Part shown: one piece after another, positions 7,463-16,265 of the stretch | Layout: every line of letters starts with the position of its first letter | Numbering within the stretch: position 1 is the stretch's first letter | Assembly (NCBI GenBank): GCA_964497615.1 | Contig: CAZCEC010000054.1 | Coordinates: 1-44,495, forward strand | DNA length: 44,495 nucleotides | Reading direction: 5' to 3' | From: CAZCEC01 sp964497615 | GTDB taxonomy: Bacteria > Chloroflexota > Anaerolineae > Anaerolineales > UBA6663 | Notes under the pieces: model-generated | Seen by the model: only the letters and a program-made list of their open reading frames with translations | Told to the model about the DNA's origin: nothing | Databases searched by the model: none | Position numbers and translations under genes: made by a program

Positions 7463-7490
7463 GAGCGCGCCCCGCCTGCCGGGCGCGCTC
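7463..7490 (-). terminator. Rho-independent terminator of the eight-gene operon
   Basis: GAGCGCGCCC and GGGCGCGCTC form a perfect 10-bp stem with an 8-base loop. On the minus strand the stem is followed by a T-tract (the A-rich run at 7447-7461). It lies 33 bases past the stop of the LPDTG gene and ends that operon. It may also stop transcription from the plus-strand LuxR-DUF805 gene, but less efficiently. Confidence 0.8.
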
Positions 7491-7522
7491 TGTCGGTTAA
7501 TGCGGTGGAGGGGAATGGGCGG

Positions 7523-8278
7523 TTAGCGCATGGCCAGCCGCAGCCGCCGGGCGATGATGACCACCACGACCAGCGCCATGCCCGCGATGACCAGCCCCGG
7601 CACGCCGAAGTCGTCCATGAAGCCGGTGTCGGGCAGGGCCGTGGGGCCGGGCACCGCCGTGCCGGGCGTGCCGGTGGTGGTGACGAGCGCCACGCGGGTG
7701 GGCGTCTGCGTGCCGTTGCCGCCGGGCTGCGGGCTGGGGGTGCGGCTGGGCAGGCGCGTGGGCGTGCCGGGCCCCGTCGTCCCGCCCGCCTCGGCGGTCT
7801 CGGTCTGGTCGCCGCCTTCGCCGCCGCCGGCCGCCGCCGTCTCGCTGGCCGCCGCGTTCTCCGTCGCCGCCACTTCGTCATCGGAGAGTGTGGCGGTTGG
7901 CTCCGGCGTGGCCGTGGAAGTGGGCGCCACCACCGGCGTGTTGCTGGGCGCGGGGGTGGCCGTGTCGGGCAGGGCTTCTTCGGTGGAGGTGGCGGCTGCG
8001 GCTTCCGCCGTTTCCTGCGCGGCCAGGAAGCTGCGCGTCATCTCCACCGCCACTTCGGTGTTGGCGGCCACGATCTGCGTATTCTGGGCGTTCACCGCCG
8101 CAATCTCGGTCTGGCGGGCAGCCACGCGCGTGGGCGCATAGAACACGAAGTACAGCCCAATGCACAGCAGGCCGATGATGAACACCCCGCCCAGCAGAAT
8201 CGCCAAAACGATAAAGGTGCGGTTCGAGGCTTCCTCGGGGGGCGGGCCTTCGGTTTCGATGGTCTCTTCCTCAGCCAT
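7523..8278 (-). CDS. Thr/Pro/Ala-rich cell-surface protein with LPDTG-type C-terminal anchor
   Basis: 251 aa. Residues 1-20 are acidic; residues about 20-48 form a hydrophobic helix ('FIVLAILLGGVFIIGLLCIG'), a signal anchor. The middle is a low-complexity stalk rich in Thr, Pro, Ala and Glu ('PTSTATPEPTATL', 'PSRTPSPQPGG'). The C-terminus reads 'LPDTGFMDD', a hydrophobic helix, and then 'RRLRLAMR', the layout of a sortase sorting signal. An alternative is a simple two-helix protein whose LPDTG is fortuitous. It is the last gene of the operon, 17 bases after the KOW-like gene, with TAGGAGAAG as ribosome site. No sortase is encoded in the window. Confidence 0.75.
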   Translation of the reverse strand: MAEEETIETEGPPPEEASNRTFIVLAILLGGVFIIGLLCIGLYFVFYAPTRVAARQTEIAAVNAQNTQIVAANTEVAVEMTRSFLAAQETAEAAAATSTEEALPDTATPAPSNTPVVAPTSTATPEPTATLSDDEVAATENAAASETAAAGGGEGGDQTETAEAGGTTGPGTPTRLPSRTPSPQPGGNGTQTPTRVALVTTTGTPGTAVPGPTALPDTGFMDDFGVPGLVIAGMALVVVVIIARRLRLAMR

Positions 8279-8295
8279 AGTCTTCTCCTAACACA

Positions 8296-9372
8296 TTACT
8301 GCAATATCTCCAGGTTGGGCGCCGGCACGTCCACCGGTTCCGTCGCCTGGTCGAGCAGCACGCGGGCCAGCAGCGTGCGCACCCCACTGGCGGCCAGCGC
8401 GGGCCGGTCGCCCACGGCCTGCACCACCCCCACCTTCCCGGCGTCGGGTCCGCGCACCACGCGCACACGCTGGCCGAGGGCCAGGGTCTCACCCTCCACC
8501 GGCGGCGGGGGCGGTGTGTGCGTGGGCGGCAGGGGCACAATCAATTCCGGCCGGCGGCCCCGAAAGCGGTTACGCTCCACGGCGTTCAGCCAGGCCTCGC
8601 GGCCGGCGTTGCCCTTCAGCAGGGCGTGCGCCGGGGCCGAAAACCCGCGCGCCCCAAACCCCTCCACCACCAGCACCGGAAAATCCAACTGGCTGGCGGC
8701 CGGCAGCAGGCCCGCGCCCAGCGTGCCCACGATCAGCCCGCGCACCCGCACTTCGGCCAGGCGCTTGAGGGCGGCCAGGTCGGTGAGCACCCCCACCGCC
8801 AGCAGGGCGCCGCGCATCTCCATCGCCACCTGGTCGGCCTTGAGGGCCACGGCCGGGGCCTCGCCCACCAGCCGCAGCACCGCGAAATCTTCGTGCCCGT
8901 TGCCCCACACGCCCTCCAGCAGCGCCCCCGTGGTTTCCAGGATCACCCCCCGGGCTTGCAAGATTGTGACCACTTGGCCCGGAATGCCGGCCCGCAGCTC
9001 AAACGGCTTGGAAATGGCCGCCACCAGGGCCTTGCCGCCCGCCGCCGCCACCAATTGCCCATCGGCGGGGGAGCGCGCGGCCAGCCGGCGCAGGCCCAGG
9101 GCCGTCTTGCGCACCGCAATCGGCTCGCCGGCCTTCACCTGGTCGCCGTCCTTCTTTAATAGGGCAGTGTCGGCCTTGTCGTCGGGCAGGCCCAGCTTGC
9201 GGCCCACATCCACCAGGTAGTGCCGGTCGGCCACAAAGGTGCGGGCCACCACGTCGGCGGCCTCCACGCGCTGGCGCGGCTGGACGGTGACGGCGCCGGC
9301 CAGGGGCAGCATGCGCTCGCGCCGCATGGTGGCGAACAGGGTGACGTGCGAGGTGGGCGGGAGATAGGGCAT
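8296..9372 (-). CDS. GlmL-associated protein with C-terminal KOW-like motif
   Basis: 358 aa, no membrane helix. Residues 25-120 are strand-rich and resemble a sandwich-hybrid ('hammerhead') fold ('KDGDQVKAGEPIAVR', 'ARSPADGQLVAAAGGK'). The central part has strand-helix repeats ('VRGLIVGTLGAGLLPAASQL', 'DFPVLVVEGFGARGFS'). The end carries a KOW-like beta element, 'LALGQRVRVVRGPDAGKVGV'. The order GlmL-like ATPase then this gene, 9 bases apart, points to joint function. No enzyme motif is recognised. It may be a structural partner of the ATPase at the inner membrane face; this is inference. Confidence 0.75.
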   Translation of the reverse strand: MPYLPPTSHVTLFATMRRERMLPLAGAVTVQPRQRVEAADVVARTFVADRHYLVDVGRKLGLPDDKADTALLKKDGDQVKAGEPIAVRKTALGLRRLAARSPADGQLVAAAGGKALVAAISKPFELRAGIPGQVVTILQARGVILETTGALLEGVWGNGHEDFAVLRLVGEAPAVALKADQVAMEMRGALLAVGVLTDLAALKRLAEVRVRGLIVGTLGAGLLPAASQLDFPVLVVEGFGARGFSAPAHALLKGNAGREAWLNAVERNRFRGRRPELIVPLPPTHTPPPPPVEGETLALGQRVRVVRGPDAGKVGVVQAVGDRPALAASGVRTLLARVLLDQATEPVDVPAPNLEILQ

Positions 9373-9381
9373 GGGTCTCGT

Positions 9382-11139
9382 CTATTGCGCGCCGCTGAGC
9401 TTGAACATCCACTGCTTGACCAGGGTTTGGGCCTGCTCCGGCGCGCGCGGCAGGACGATGGGGCGGCCGCGGGCATCCACAATCACGCCCAGCGCCCCGC
9501 CCTGCACCACAAAGCTCCGGCCGCGGCCTGCGCCCCAGCCGAGGTTGAAGCCCGCCCGCGGCCGCAGGGTGAGCTTGGCCTTGCGGCCAAACGGCAGGGG
9601 CAGCACTTCCACCGCGCCAAAGGCCACGTCGGCTTCGCGCTCCGGGCCGCCTTCCTCCGCCAGCTTAATGTGGATGGCGGGCTGGCCCACGGTGCCGCGG
9701 CCCACCAGCGACACGGCCACGCCCAGGTCCATAAAGGCCAGCGAGTCGTACACCTGGGCCACGGCCACCGGGTGGGTGGGGGCCATCGCGCCCAGCGCCG
9801 GGGCCAGGTGGTGGCCGTCAATGATCAGGCGCGTCACCCCTGCCGGCTGAAGCGCATCCAGCAGCACCAGCGCGGCCAGACCGGGGCGCGGGGCGTGGGC
9901 CAACACCGCGCCGCCGCCCAGGATCAGGCTGAACCAGGGCAGGAGCTCGGGGCGCGGGCTGGGCGCGTTGGCGGGCCAATCGGCGCGGGCGGTGGCCAGG
10001 GCGGCGCGCAGCACCTGCCGCGCCAGGGCCAGTTCCAGCCACAGGTCGTCGGCGTCGGCGGGCACGCTGGAGGGATGGGCGCTCTTGTTGAGCACGAATT
10101 CCTTCCAGGCGTCCTCGCCCAGGGCAAACGGCAGCCAGCGCCGCGCCGGTTCGGGCGAGCGCTCGGCCAGCACGGCGGCGGCATTCGCGCCCACGCCCAG
10201 GTCCGGCCGGGTGCTCAGGAACAAGTTCCCATTCCAGGCGGCGGCCACGCTGGTGCTGGCGGAGCCAATATCCACGCCCAGCACGCCGCGCGGCCAGGGG
10301 GGCAGCTTGCTGAGGAAGCGCACGTAGTGGCCGGCGGCCTGGGCGGTGGGAGTAATGCGGCCGCCCGCCCACTGCGCCAGGTCGTAGTAGCCGCCAATCT
10401 GCTCGGCGCGCAGCTCGTCCACCAGGTTGCCCAGCTCCACGCGCGCCGGGGCCAGTTGGGCCTGCCCCAGCACCGGCTGGACGTTCGGCGCGGTGCGTGC
10501 CTGGGCCACGCGGCTCAGCAGGCCCGTCATGCGCGCCTGCAAATCGGCGTTGCCGGCGAATAGGGCGCGCGTCTTGGCGCCGGGCGGCAGCAGGTGGCAG
10601 GCCAGCGCCACCGTCTCCACCAGCTTGAGCAGGGCTTCGGAAGCGCCGCCGTCGGTGCCGCCGGTGATGACCAGCATGTCCGGCTTGGCGGCGATGACGG
10701 CATCGATCTGCTCGTCCTGGCCGCGCAGGTCGCCCAGGCTGAAGCGGTCGAGCACGCTTAGGTACGCGCCGGTGGTGATGTGGCGGGCGCTGTCGAGCGA
10801 GACATCCGGCAGCAGGCCCACCAGCAGGGTGCGCACGGCCGGCCCGGCGCTGCCGGTGACCACAAAGGCGTCGGCCCCGCGCCCGTCGGCGGTGGCCGGC
10901 ATCACCAGCCGCGCCGAGTCGTCCAGCAGGGCGCGGCCGGTCACTTCCGCCAGCTCGTCCAGCGCGTGGCGCAGGCCCTCGTTCAGGTCGCTGTAGGGAG
11001 CATCCACGGTGGTGGGCGCTTCGCCAAAGCCCACGAAGCGATAGGCGCTCTCCACCACGTCGAACAGCAGGGCGCGCGTGGTGGCCGCGCCGAAGTCAAC
11101 GGCCAGGATGGTGTCGGTGGAGGTGGTGTCAACCGCCAT
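9382..11139 (-). CDS. GlmL/MutL-like ASKHA-fold ATPase
   Basis: 585 aa. The actin/Hsp70/sugar-kinase fold is visible twice: 'ILAVDFGAATTRALLFDVV' near residue 12, and 'GVLGVDIGSASTSVAAAWNG' in the second half, plus a possible adenosine motif around 'FSLILGGGAVLAHAPRPG'. Middle motifs match the GlmL family (TIGR01319/PF13941): 'TTVDAPYSDLNEGLRHAL' and 'KPDMLVITGGTDGGASEALL'. GlmL is usually named after its place beside glutamate mutase, where a reactivase role is assumed. No mutase subunit occurs here; instead the neighbours are membrane proteins. It may drive assembly or act as a cytoskeletal-type platform (inference). ATG 11139 is 5 bases after the previous stop. Confidence 0.85.
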   Translation of the reverse strand: MAVDTTSTDTILAVDFGAATTRALLFDVVESAYRFVGFGEAPTTVDAPYSDLNEGLRHALDELAEVTGRALLDDSARLVMPATADGRGADAFVVTGSAGPAVRTLLVGLLPDVSLDSARHITTGAYLSVLDRFSLGDLRGQDEQIDAVIAAKPDMLVITGGTDGGASEALLKLVETVALACHLLPPGAKTRALFAGNADLQARMTGLLSRVAQARTAPNVQPVLGQAQLAPARVELGNLVDELRAEQIGGYYDLAQWAGGRITPTAQAAGHYVRFLSKLPPWPRGVLGVDIGSASTSVAAAWNGNLFLSTRPDLGVGANAAAVLAERSPEPARRWLPFALGEDAWKEFVLNKSAHPSSVPADADDLWLELALARQVLRAALATARADWPANAPSPRPELLPWFSLILGGGAVLAHAPRPGLAALVLLDALQPAGVTRLIIDGHHLAPALGAMAPTHPVAVAQVYDSLAFMDLGVAVSLVGRGTVGQPAIHIKLAEEGGPEREADVAFGAVEVLPLPFGRKAKLTLRPRAGFNLGWGAGRGRSFVVQGGALGVIVDARGRPIVLPRAPEQAQTLVKQWMFKLSGAQ

Positions 11140-11144
11140 GCTGT

Positions 11145-11822
11145 TTACAGGCCCGTCAGGAAGGCCGCAATTGCGCCCACCCGCTCGGCGAAAATGGTGA
11201 TGCTGGCCGCCAGCGCGCCCGCGTACAGCGCCCCAAAGGCGACGGCGATGAACACCTGCCCCACGGCGGCCACGGGCCGGGCCAGCGGCGTGCGCGCCAC
11301 CGGGCTGCCCGAGGACGACTTGCCCCCATACCAGAAGAAGCCCAGCGTGGCCAGTGTGCCCACCAGGGTGAACACGCCCTCCACGGCGGCCTCCACCCAC
11401 CGGTCGCCGGCCTCCAGCGGCACCAGCGAGACCATGGCCGTGCCGGCCTGCGGGATGAGGGTGCCGGTGAGCGCGCCGCCGACGGCCACCGCCGCGCCCA
11501 CGCCCACCATGCCGGCCACCACCAGCCCGCCCACGCGCTGGCCCACGCGCGCCGTCTTGAGCAGTAACAGCAAGCCGCCCAGGGTGCCCACCGCCGCCGA
11601 GAGCAAGGCCAGGCTCAGCAGGCCGCTGTCCCCGCCCAGCCGTGCCAACGTGAGCAGGCTGGGGGCGATGACGGTGTGCCAGGCCAGCACCGCCGCATAG
11701 CCAGCGCTCAGCCCCACAAATAGATGCGACGCCACGCGGTAGACGGGGTTATCGCCGGCCAGGTAGCTGAGCAGGGCCAGGGTGAGGGCGAGGGCGGCCA
11801 GTCCCGAAATAAGCTCAAACAT
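11145..11822 (-). CDS. Integral membrane protein of the GlmL-DUF6754 operon
   Basis: 225 aa with about six hydrophobic helices ('LAALALTLALLSYLAG' at the start, 'LLSLALLSAAVGTLGGLLLL', 'VGGLVVAGMVGVGAAVAV', 'VFTLVGTLATLGFFWYGG', and a last one at the C-terminus). It has no recognisable catalytic motif. It sits between the zinc-ribbon giant and the GlmL-like ATPase, with 5 bases to the ATPase start. It could be the membrane partner of the ATPase. I recognise no named family. Confidence 0.75.
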   Translation of the reverse strand: MFELISGLAALALTLALLSYLAGDNPVYRVASHLFVGLSAGYAAVLAWHTVIAPSLLTLARLGGDSGLLSLALLSAAVGTLGGLLLLLKTARVGQRVGGLVVAGMVGVGAAVAVGGALTGTLIPQAGTAMVSLVPLEAGDRWVEAAVEGVFTLVGTLATLGFFWYGGKSSSGSPVARTPLARPVAAVGQVFIAVAFGALYAGALAASITIFAERVGAIAAFLTGL

Positions 11823-11837
11823 GGCCTACAAATCCTT

Positions 11838-11916
11838 AACCGCTGAGCGCGCGGAGAACGCGGAGAGAACCTGATTCATCATCTCCGCGCTCTCCGCGTC
11901 CTTTGCGGTGAGTGAA
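11838..11916. repeat. Inverted low-complexity GCGGAGA repeat inside the operon
   Basis: 'CGCTGAGCGCGCGGAGAACG' on the left and 'CTCCGCGCTCTCCGCG' with 'CTTTGCGGTGAG' on the right form a long imperfect hairpin in the gap between two operon genes. Related units occur at 38952-39122. It could act as an mRNA stability element dividing the operon. Confidence 0.7.
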
Positions 11917-11923
11917 TGGAAGC

Positions 11924-14900
11924 TCATGTGCGCCTCCGGCGGATGAGCGCCAGCACGCCAAACACCAGGTTGCCCGCGGCGATGAGCACCACCGCCGCCC
12001 ACAACCCGCCGCCCAGCGCCGGCCACAGCGCGGTGGCCCCGCCCGGCAGGCTGGCCTGCGTCTCGTACTGCGCCGCGCCCGCCAACCCGGAGACCATGCC
12101 CGCCAACTGCGGGTCGGCGCCTTGCAGGTAGGGGCGCGTCATCGGCTCGGCGCCCGCGCTGACCACCGCCACCAGGGGCACGGCCGGCGCCACGAACTGC
12201 GTCTGCTCGATCCAGCCGCGCAGGGCCTGGGCGCTGCTGGCCGCCACCACCACCACGCCAAAGTCGTCGAACTGCTCCACGCCGGCCAGCGCGGAAGCCG
12301 CCCACACATCCGCCAGCCCGCCGCTGAAGTCGCCCGTGAACGACGAGCGCGGTGCGGAGGCGAATTGCAGCAGGCCCACCGGCCCGCCGGGCAAGTAGCC
12401 CAAGTTCACCACCTGTTCGCCATAGGCCGCCGCCGAACGTTCGAGCAGGCCCTGGGCCACGGCCGCGCCCTCCGGCTTGGTGGAGACCATGACCACCGGG
12501 TTGCCCTGCGCCAGCGCCTGCCCCATGATGGCCTGGACGCCGGGGTTCAGCTCGCCTTGCAGACCGGCTTCGTAATCCAGCGCGATTAGCACCGGCCGGG
12601 GCGGCGTGCCCGGCGCGCCCGACAGCGCGGCCAGCCCGGCCACGGCCTCGTAGGCGTGGCGGGTGTCGTCGGTGATGCGGCTGGGCGGCGCGAACTGGCC
12701 GGCGAACTGGAACTGCGCCAGGATGATGGCCAGGGCCAGGATGCCAAACACCACCCAGCGCTCCACCCGCGACCGCAGGGGCACGCCAGCCGCGCGGCGC
12801 ACGGTGGCAATCGGCTCGGCCGGGGCCAGCTCGGCCAGCAGGCGCACGTTGGCGCTGTGGGCGTCGCTCAACTCCAGATGCTGCACCGCCGGGGCCGCGT
12901 GCTGCAGCCGGGCGGCGACCGGCTCGGCGCGCAGCACCCCGCGCATCCCGGAGAGCACCCCCATCGTTTCCTGGTAGGTGTCGGCCTCGGGCGTCAGGGT
13001 CTGCTCAATATCCACCGGGCGCATGGCGGCCAGCCAGGCCGGCAATTCGGCCGGGGTGGCGGCGGGGGCGAGGTCGGCTTCGAGGGCCACCGGCTCGGCC
13101 TCGGCTTCGGCTTCGGCAGGGGCGGGGATGTCTTCCGCCGGCTGGCCGCGCAGGGCGCGCAGCCAATCGGGCGTCTCTTCGGCGGCCTCGGCCTCGGCCG
13201 CGGGCATGCCGCGCAGGGCGCGCAGCCAGTCCGGCAATTCGGCGTCCGGCGTGGGCTGAATCTCGCCCTCGGGCGCGGCTTCGGCAGGCATGGCCGGCGG
13301 CGGCTCTTCGGGGAGGGTGACGCTCTGGCTGGCCGCGGCGAACTCCGCCATCCAGTCGGGCTGCTCGGGCGGGGCGGACGGGGCTGAAATAGCCCCGGCT
13401 ACGGTGTCTTCCGCTGCGGCGAATTCGGGCTCCGGCTCGGGCGCGGCTTCAAATGCGGCGGCCGGTTCAATGAAGGCTTCAGCGTCCAGCGCGGCTTCGG
13501 CCAGTTCGGCGGCGGGCTCGGCCGCAGCCGCCCCGGCGCCGGAGAGCGTGTCGAGCCAGTCCAGGGTTTCGTCGTCCAGCGCGGCGGCGGATTCGGCGGC
13601 GGCCAGTTCGGTGGGCGAGAGCGCCCGGAGCCAATCGGGTAAATCTTCGGCGGGGGTGGCGGCCAGGGTTTCGGCGGGTTCGACGGTGGTGGCGGGCAGG
13701 GTGGGCGGGGCCATGACCCCAGAGGGGCGCTCCGCAGAGGCCCCGGCTACGGTGTCGGCGGGTTCGGCTTCGGCGGGTTCGGCTTCGGCGGGCGACATGG
13801 CCCTCAGCCAGTCGGGCAAATCTTCGGCGGGGGTGGCGGCCAGGGTGGGCGGGGACGGGGCCATGACCCCAGAGGGGCGCTCCGCAGAGGCCCCGGCTAC
13901 GGATTCGGCGGCTGCGATATCCGCGGCTAAGGTATCGGCGGCTTCGGCGGCGGGTTCGGCGGGCGACATGGCCCTCAGCCAATCGGGCATATCTTCGACG
14001 GGGGTGGCGGCCAGGGTGGGCTGGGCAGGTTCGGCAGCGGATTCGGCGGGCGCGGCGGGGGCCGGCTCGCCGGAGACGGTGCGCAGCCACTCGGGCAAAT
14101 CGGCCGTGGGCTCCGCCGCGGGCATATCTTCCGGGGCGCCCGTCTGCGCGGCCGAGAGGTTCCTCAGCCAGTCCGGCAGTTCGGCGTTGGGGTCGGTGGC
14201 GGCGTGGTCGGTGGGGGGCGGCGCGGCGCCCAGCCAGTCCGTCATCTTCTTCTTGCGGGGCGGCTGGCTGAGGGCGGGCGGCTCGGCGGTTTCGGCGGCG
14301 GCGGCCTCGGCGGCGGGGGTGATGATGTCGCGCAGCCAGTCGGGCAGGTTGGCGCCTTCGGGCGGGGGCGCGAGGCTCGTGCTCGGCACAGTCGCATCCG
14401 AGGGCGGCGGCGCCGGGGCCTTGGCGGCGGGCGGCGTGGCGGCGGGCGGCGCGGCTGGGGGGGGTTCGGGCGCGGGCGGCTCGTCGTGCGCTTCCACCGG
14501 CGGTTCGGACCGCAGCCAGGACGGCTTGGCTTCCATCCGCTGGACGGGGGTGGGCGTGCGCGGGGGCTCGCTCCACGCGGGCGGCGGCGGCTCGGCGGCG
14601 GCGGGCGGCTCGGGCGCGGCCTCGGCCGGGGCCGGCTCGTCCGCCGGCTCCCCGGCCCGCATCCAGGCGGGCAGTTCCTGCTGGCGCGGCCCGGCCGGGC
14701 CGGAGGGCTGGTCGCCGCCGCGCAGGGTCTTGAGCCAATCGGGCGCGTCAACGCTGTCGGCGGGGGAGGGGCCGCGCGGCGGCATCTCGGCGGGCGGCTG
14801 ACCGGCCTCGGCGCTGCTGCCGGCCAGGCCCTTCAGCCAGTCCGGCACGTCGTCCACATCGGGCGGGGGCGTGCCGCCCAGGCCGCCGGAGGCGTTCAGC

Positions 14901-15493
14901 CAGTCGGTCATCTTGCGGCGCGGCTTGGCGGGCGGCTGGCCGGCCTCGGGCAGGGGCGGCGCTTCTTTGTCTTGCAGCCAGTCGGGCAGATCGCTTTCGG
15001 GCGGGGCGGCGGGCGCGGCCGGGGGCTGGCTCGCGGGCGGCGCCGAGTCGAGCGCAGGCTCGGCGGGCGGCGGCTCGGCGGGCGCTTCCGGCTCGGCGGC
15101 CTGTCCGCCCCACATCCAGTCCGGCTCGGCGGCGGCGTCGCGCTCGGCGGGCAGGCCGGCGGTGCCGGGGCCTTGCACCCCGCGCAGGCGGCTCAACCAA
15201 TCGCCCACGCCGGCCTCGCCCTCACCGGCCGGGGCGGTCTCGTCTTCAAACTCGGCGTCCGGTTCGGCGTCGGGCGCCGGCCCGCCCACCGCGCGCAGGC
15301 GGTCGAGCATGTTGCCGGCGGGCACGCCCTCGCCGCTGGGCGGGGGCGGGGCCGGGGGCGAGACCAGGGTCTCGTCCGCGGAGCCGAGCGGCGCCAGCGA
15401 GCCCATCGGCTTAAGGCGCGCCTCGCAATACTGGCAGACGTCAAGAAAGTCGGGGTTGGGCTTGCCGCATGCCTGGCAGCGAATGACGGGCAT
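11924..15493 (-). CDS. Giant zinc-ribbon protein with about 20 Trp-Leu motifs and two C-terminal membrane helices
   Basis: 1189 aa. The N-terminus is a zinc ribbon (CxxC...CxxC: 'CQACGKPNPDFLDVCQYC'). Residues about 40-930 are low-complexity Ala/Pro/Glu with a motif of the type [LM]PDWLRxL repeated about 20 times ('DLPDWLRAMSPAE', 'ELPDWLRALRG', 'DVPDWLKGLAG', 'GDWLSRLRG'), spaced roughly 20-70 residues apart. Near residue 930-960 a membrane helix ('WVVFGILALAIILAQFQF') leads to an outside domain of about 220 residues, and a second helix ends in RRRR. This predicts a long disordered cytoplasmic arm with many short helical docking motifs, tethered to the membrane. It looks like a scaffold; no enzyme motif is seen. 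Confidence 0.82.
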   Translation of the reverse strand: MPVIRCQACGKPNPDFLDVCQYCEARLKPMGSLAPLGSADETLVSPPAPPPPSGEGVPAGNMLDRLRAVGGPAPDAEPDAEFEDETAPAGEGEAGVGDWLSRLRGVQGPGTAGLPAERDAAAEPDWMWGGQAAEPEAPAEPPPAEPALDSAPPASQPPAAPAAPPESDLPDWLQDKEAPPLPEAGQPPAKPRRKMTDWLNASGGLGGTPPPDVDDVPDWLKGLAGSSAEAGQPPAEMPPRGPSPADSVDAPDWLKTLRGGDQPSGPAGPRQQELPAWMRAGEPADEPAPAEAAPEPPAAAEPPPPAWSEPPRTPTPVQRMEAKPSWLRSEPPVEAHDEPPAPEPPPAAPPAATPPAAKAPAPPPSDATVPSTSLAPPPEGANLPDWLRDIITPAAEAAAAETAEPPALSQPPRKKKMTDWLGAAPPPTDHAATDPNAELPDWLRNLSAAQTGAPEDMPAAEPTADLPEWLRTVSGEPAPAAPAESAAEPAQPTLAATPVEDMPDWLRAMSPAEPAAEAADTLAADIAAAESVAGASAERPSGVMAPSPPTLAATPAEDLPDWLRAMSPAEAEPAEAEPADTVAGASAERPSGVMAPPTLPATTVEPAETLAATPAEDLPDWLRALSPTELAAAESAAALDDETLDWLDTLSGAGAAAAEPAAELAEAALDAEAFIEPAAAFEAAPEPEPEFAAAEDTVAGAISAPSAPPEQPDWMAEFAAASQSVTLPEEPPPAMPAEAAPEGEIQPTPDAELPDWLRALRGMPAAEAEAAEETPDWLRALRGQPAEDIPAPAEAEAEAEPVALEADLAPAATPAELPAWLAAMRPVDIEQTLTPEADTYQETMGVLSGMRGVLRAEPVAARLQHAAPAVQHLELSDAHSANVRLLAELAPAEPIATVRRAAGVPLRSRVERWVVFGILALAIILAQFQFAGQFAPPSRITDDTRHAYEAVAGLAALSGAPGTPPRPVLIALDYEAGLQGELNPGVQAIMGQALAQGNPVVMVSTKPEGAAVAQGLLERSAAAYGEQVVNLGYLPGGPVGLLQFASAPRSSFTGDFSGGLADVWAASALAGVEQFDDFGVVVVAASSAQALRGWIEQTQFVAPAVPLVAVVSAGAEPMTRPYLQGADPQLAGMVSGLAGAAQYETQASLPGGATALWPALGGGLWAAVVLIAAGNLVFGVLALIRRRRT

Positions 15494-15497
15494 CGGC

Positions 15498-16166
15498 TTA
15501 TCCGTAAGGCCGGTCCAGCGCCAGCAGCACGCGCAGGCCGGTGGCGATGGCGCCCAGCGCCACGCCTATCAGCAGGCCGCGCGCGCCAGCCGAGGCCGGC
15601 CACAGGGTGAGCACCCGCAGCACGGTGCGGGCGGCCACGCCGTTTTCGCCCAGGGCGGATTCGAGCAGGCTGGGCCAGGGGGCCATCACCACCAGCACCG
15701 CCAGCACGGTGAGCACAAAGATGACGGAGGTGAAGGTGGGCCGCGTGCGCAGCAGACGATAGCCGGCGAAGACCAGGAAGAAGGCCACCAGCCCGGCCAC
15801 GGTGGCGGCGCCCGCGCCGATGAGGTAGGTGAGCAGCCAGGCGTTGGCGGCGCTGGCCGCGCCCTGCCCCCAGCCAATGAAGGGCGCCACGATGTTCACC
15901 AGCACCACCGCCAGAAAGCCCAGCACCACGAACAGGCTGTAGACCCAGCCGGGCGTCTGGTTGAGGAACTTCTTGCCGTGCACCAGCATCAGGTTGAGCG
16001 CCCCGGCCAGCACCGCCCAGCCCGCCAGCAGGCTGACGATGGAGAGCAACAGCACGCGCGTGTTCAGCAGGGCGGGGTTGGCGCGCACGAAGTAGCCCAG
16101 CAGGGTGATGAGCCCGGCGGCGACGGCGATGACGGTGGCGATCAGGTTGAAGACGCGAATTCGCAC
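15498..16166 (-). CDS. Integral membrane protein of the GlmL-DUF6754 operon
   Basis: 222 aa with about six hydrophobic segments ('LIATVIAVAAGLITLLGYF', 'LLLSIVSLLAGWAVLAGALN', 'VYSLFVVLGFLAVVLVNIVA', 'TYLIGAGAATVAGLVAFFLV', 'VIFVLTVLAVLVVMAPWP', and a C-terminal one). The start is GTG with GGAGTAAGG upstream. It ends 4 bases before the start of the zinc-ribbon giant, so the two are tightly linked in translation. No family name can be given from sequence alone. A role in anchoring the complex is inferred from context. Confidence 0.75.
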   Translation of the reverse strand: MRIRVFNLIATVIAVAAGLITLLGYFVRANPALLNTRVLLLSIVSLLAGWAVLAGALNLMLVHGKKFLNQTPGWVYSLFVVLGFLAVVLVNIVAPFIGWGQGAASAANAWLLTYLIGAGAATVAGLVAFFLVFAGYRLLRTRPTFTSVIFVLTVLAVLVVMAPWPSLLESALGENGVAARTVLRVLTLWPASAGARGLLIGVALGAIATGLRVLLALDRPYG

Positions 16167-16181
16167 GGCCTTACTCCGCCA

Positions 16182-16243
16182 AGATCTGCCAGGTTTGACC
16201 CGCCACGCCCGCGCGGCTTGCGCGCCCCAAACCTGGCAGGTCT
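16182..16243. repeat. Inverted repeat, AGACCTGCCAGGTTT family, copy 3
   Basis: Arms AGATCTGCCAGGTTT and AAACCTGGCAGGTCT around a 32-base GC-rich middle that contains its own small palindrome. It lies between two genes of the same operon, so it is transcribed. Confidence 0.85.
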
Positions 16244-16265
16244 CGAATCACGGAAACGATCAAGG

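Noticed and set aside
6394..7881. A 495-residue minus-strand frame over 6.4-7.9 kb
   Set aside because: It opposes the small helical and LuxR-DUF805 genes, and its N-terminal part is Arg/Pro-rich shadow of the LPDTG gene in another frame.
9382..11139. Calling the GlmL-like gene a glutamate mutase component
   Set aside because: No mutase subunit is present and all neighbours are membrane or scaffold proteins, so only the family fold is reported.
12656..15610. Long plus-strand open frames opposite the zinc-ribbon giant (243, 503 and 468 residues and more)
   Set aside because: They are shadows of the very GC-rich low-complexity minus-strand gene, with Ser/Gly/Ala or Arg/Gly-rich compositions and no domain motifs.
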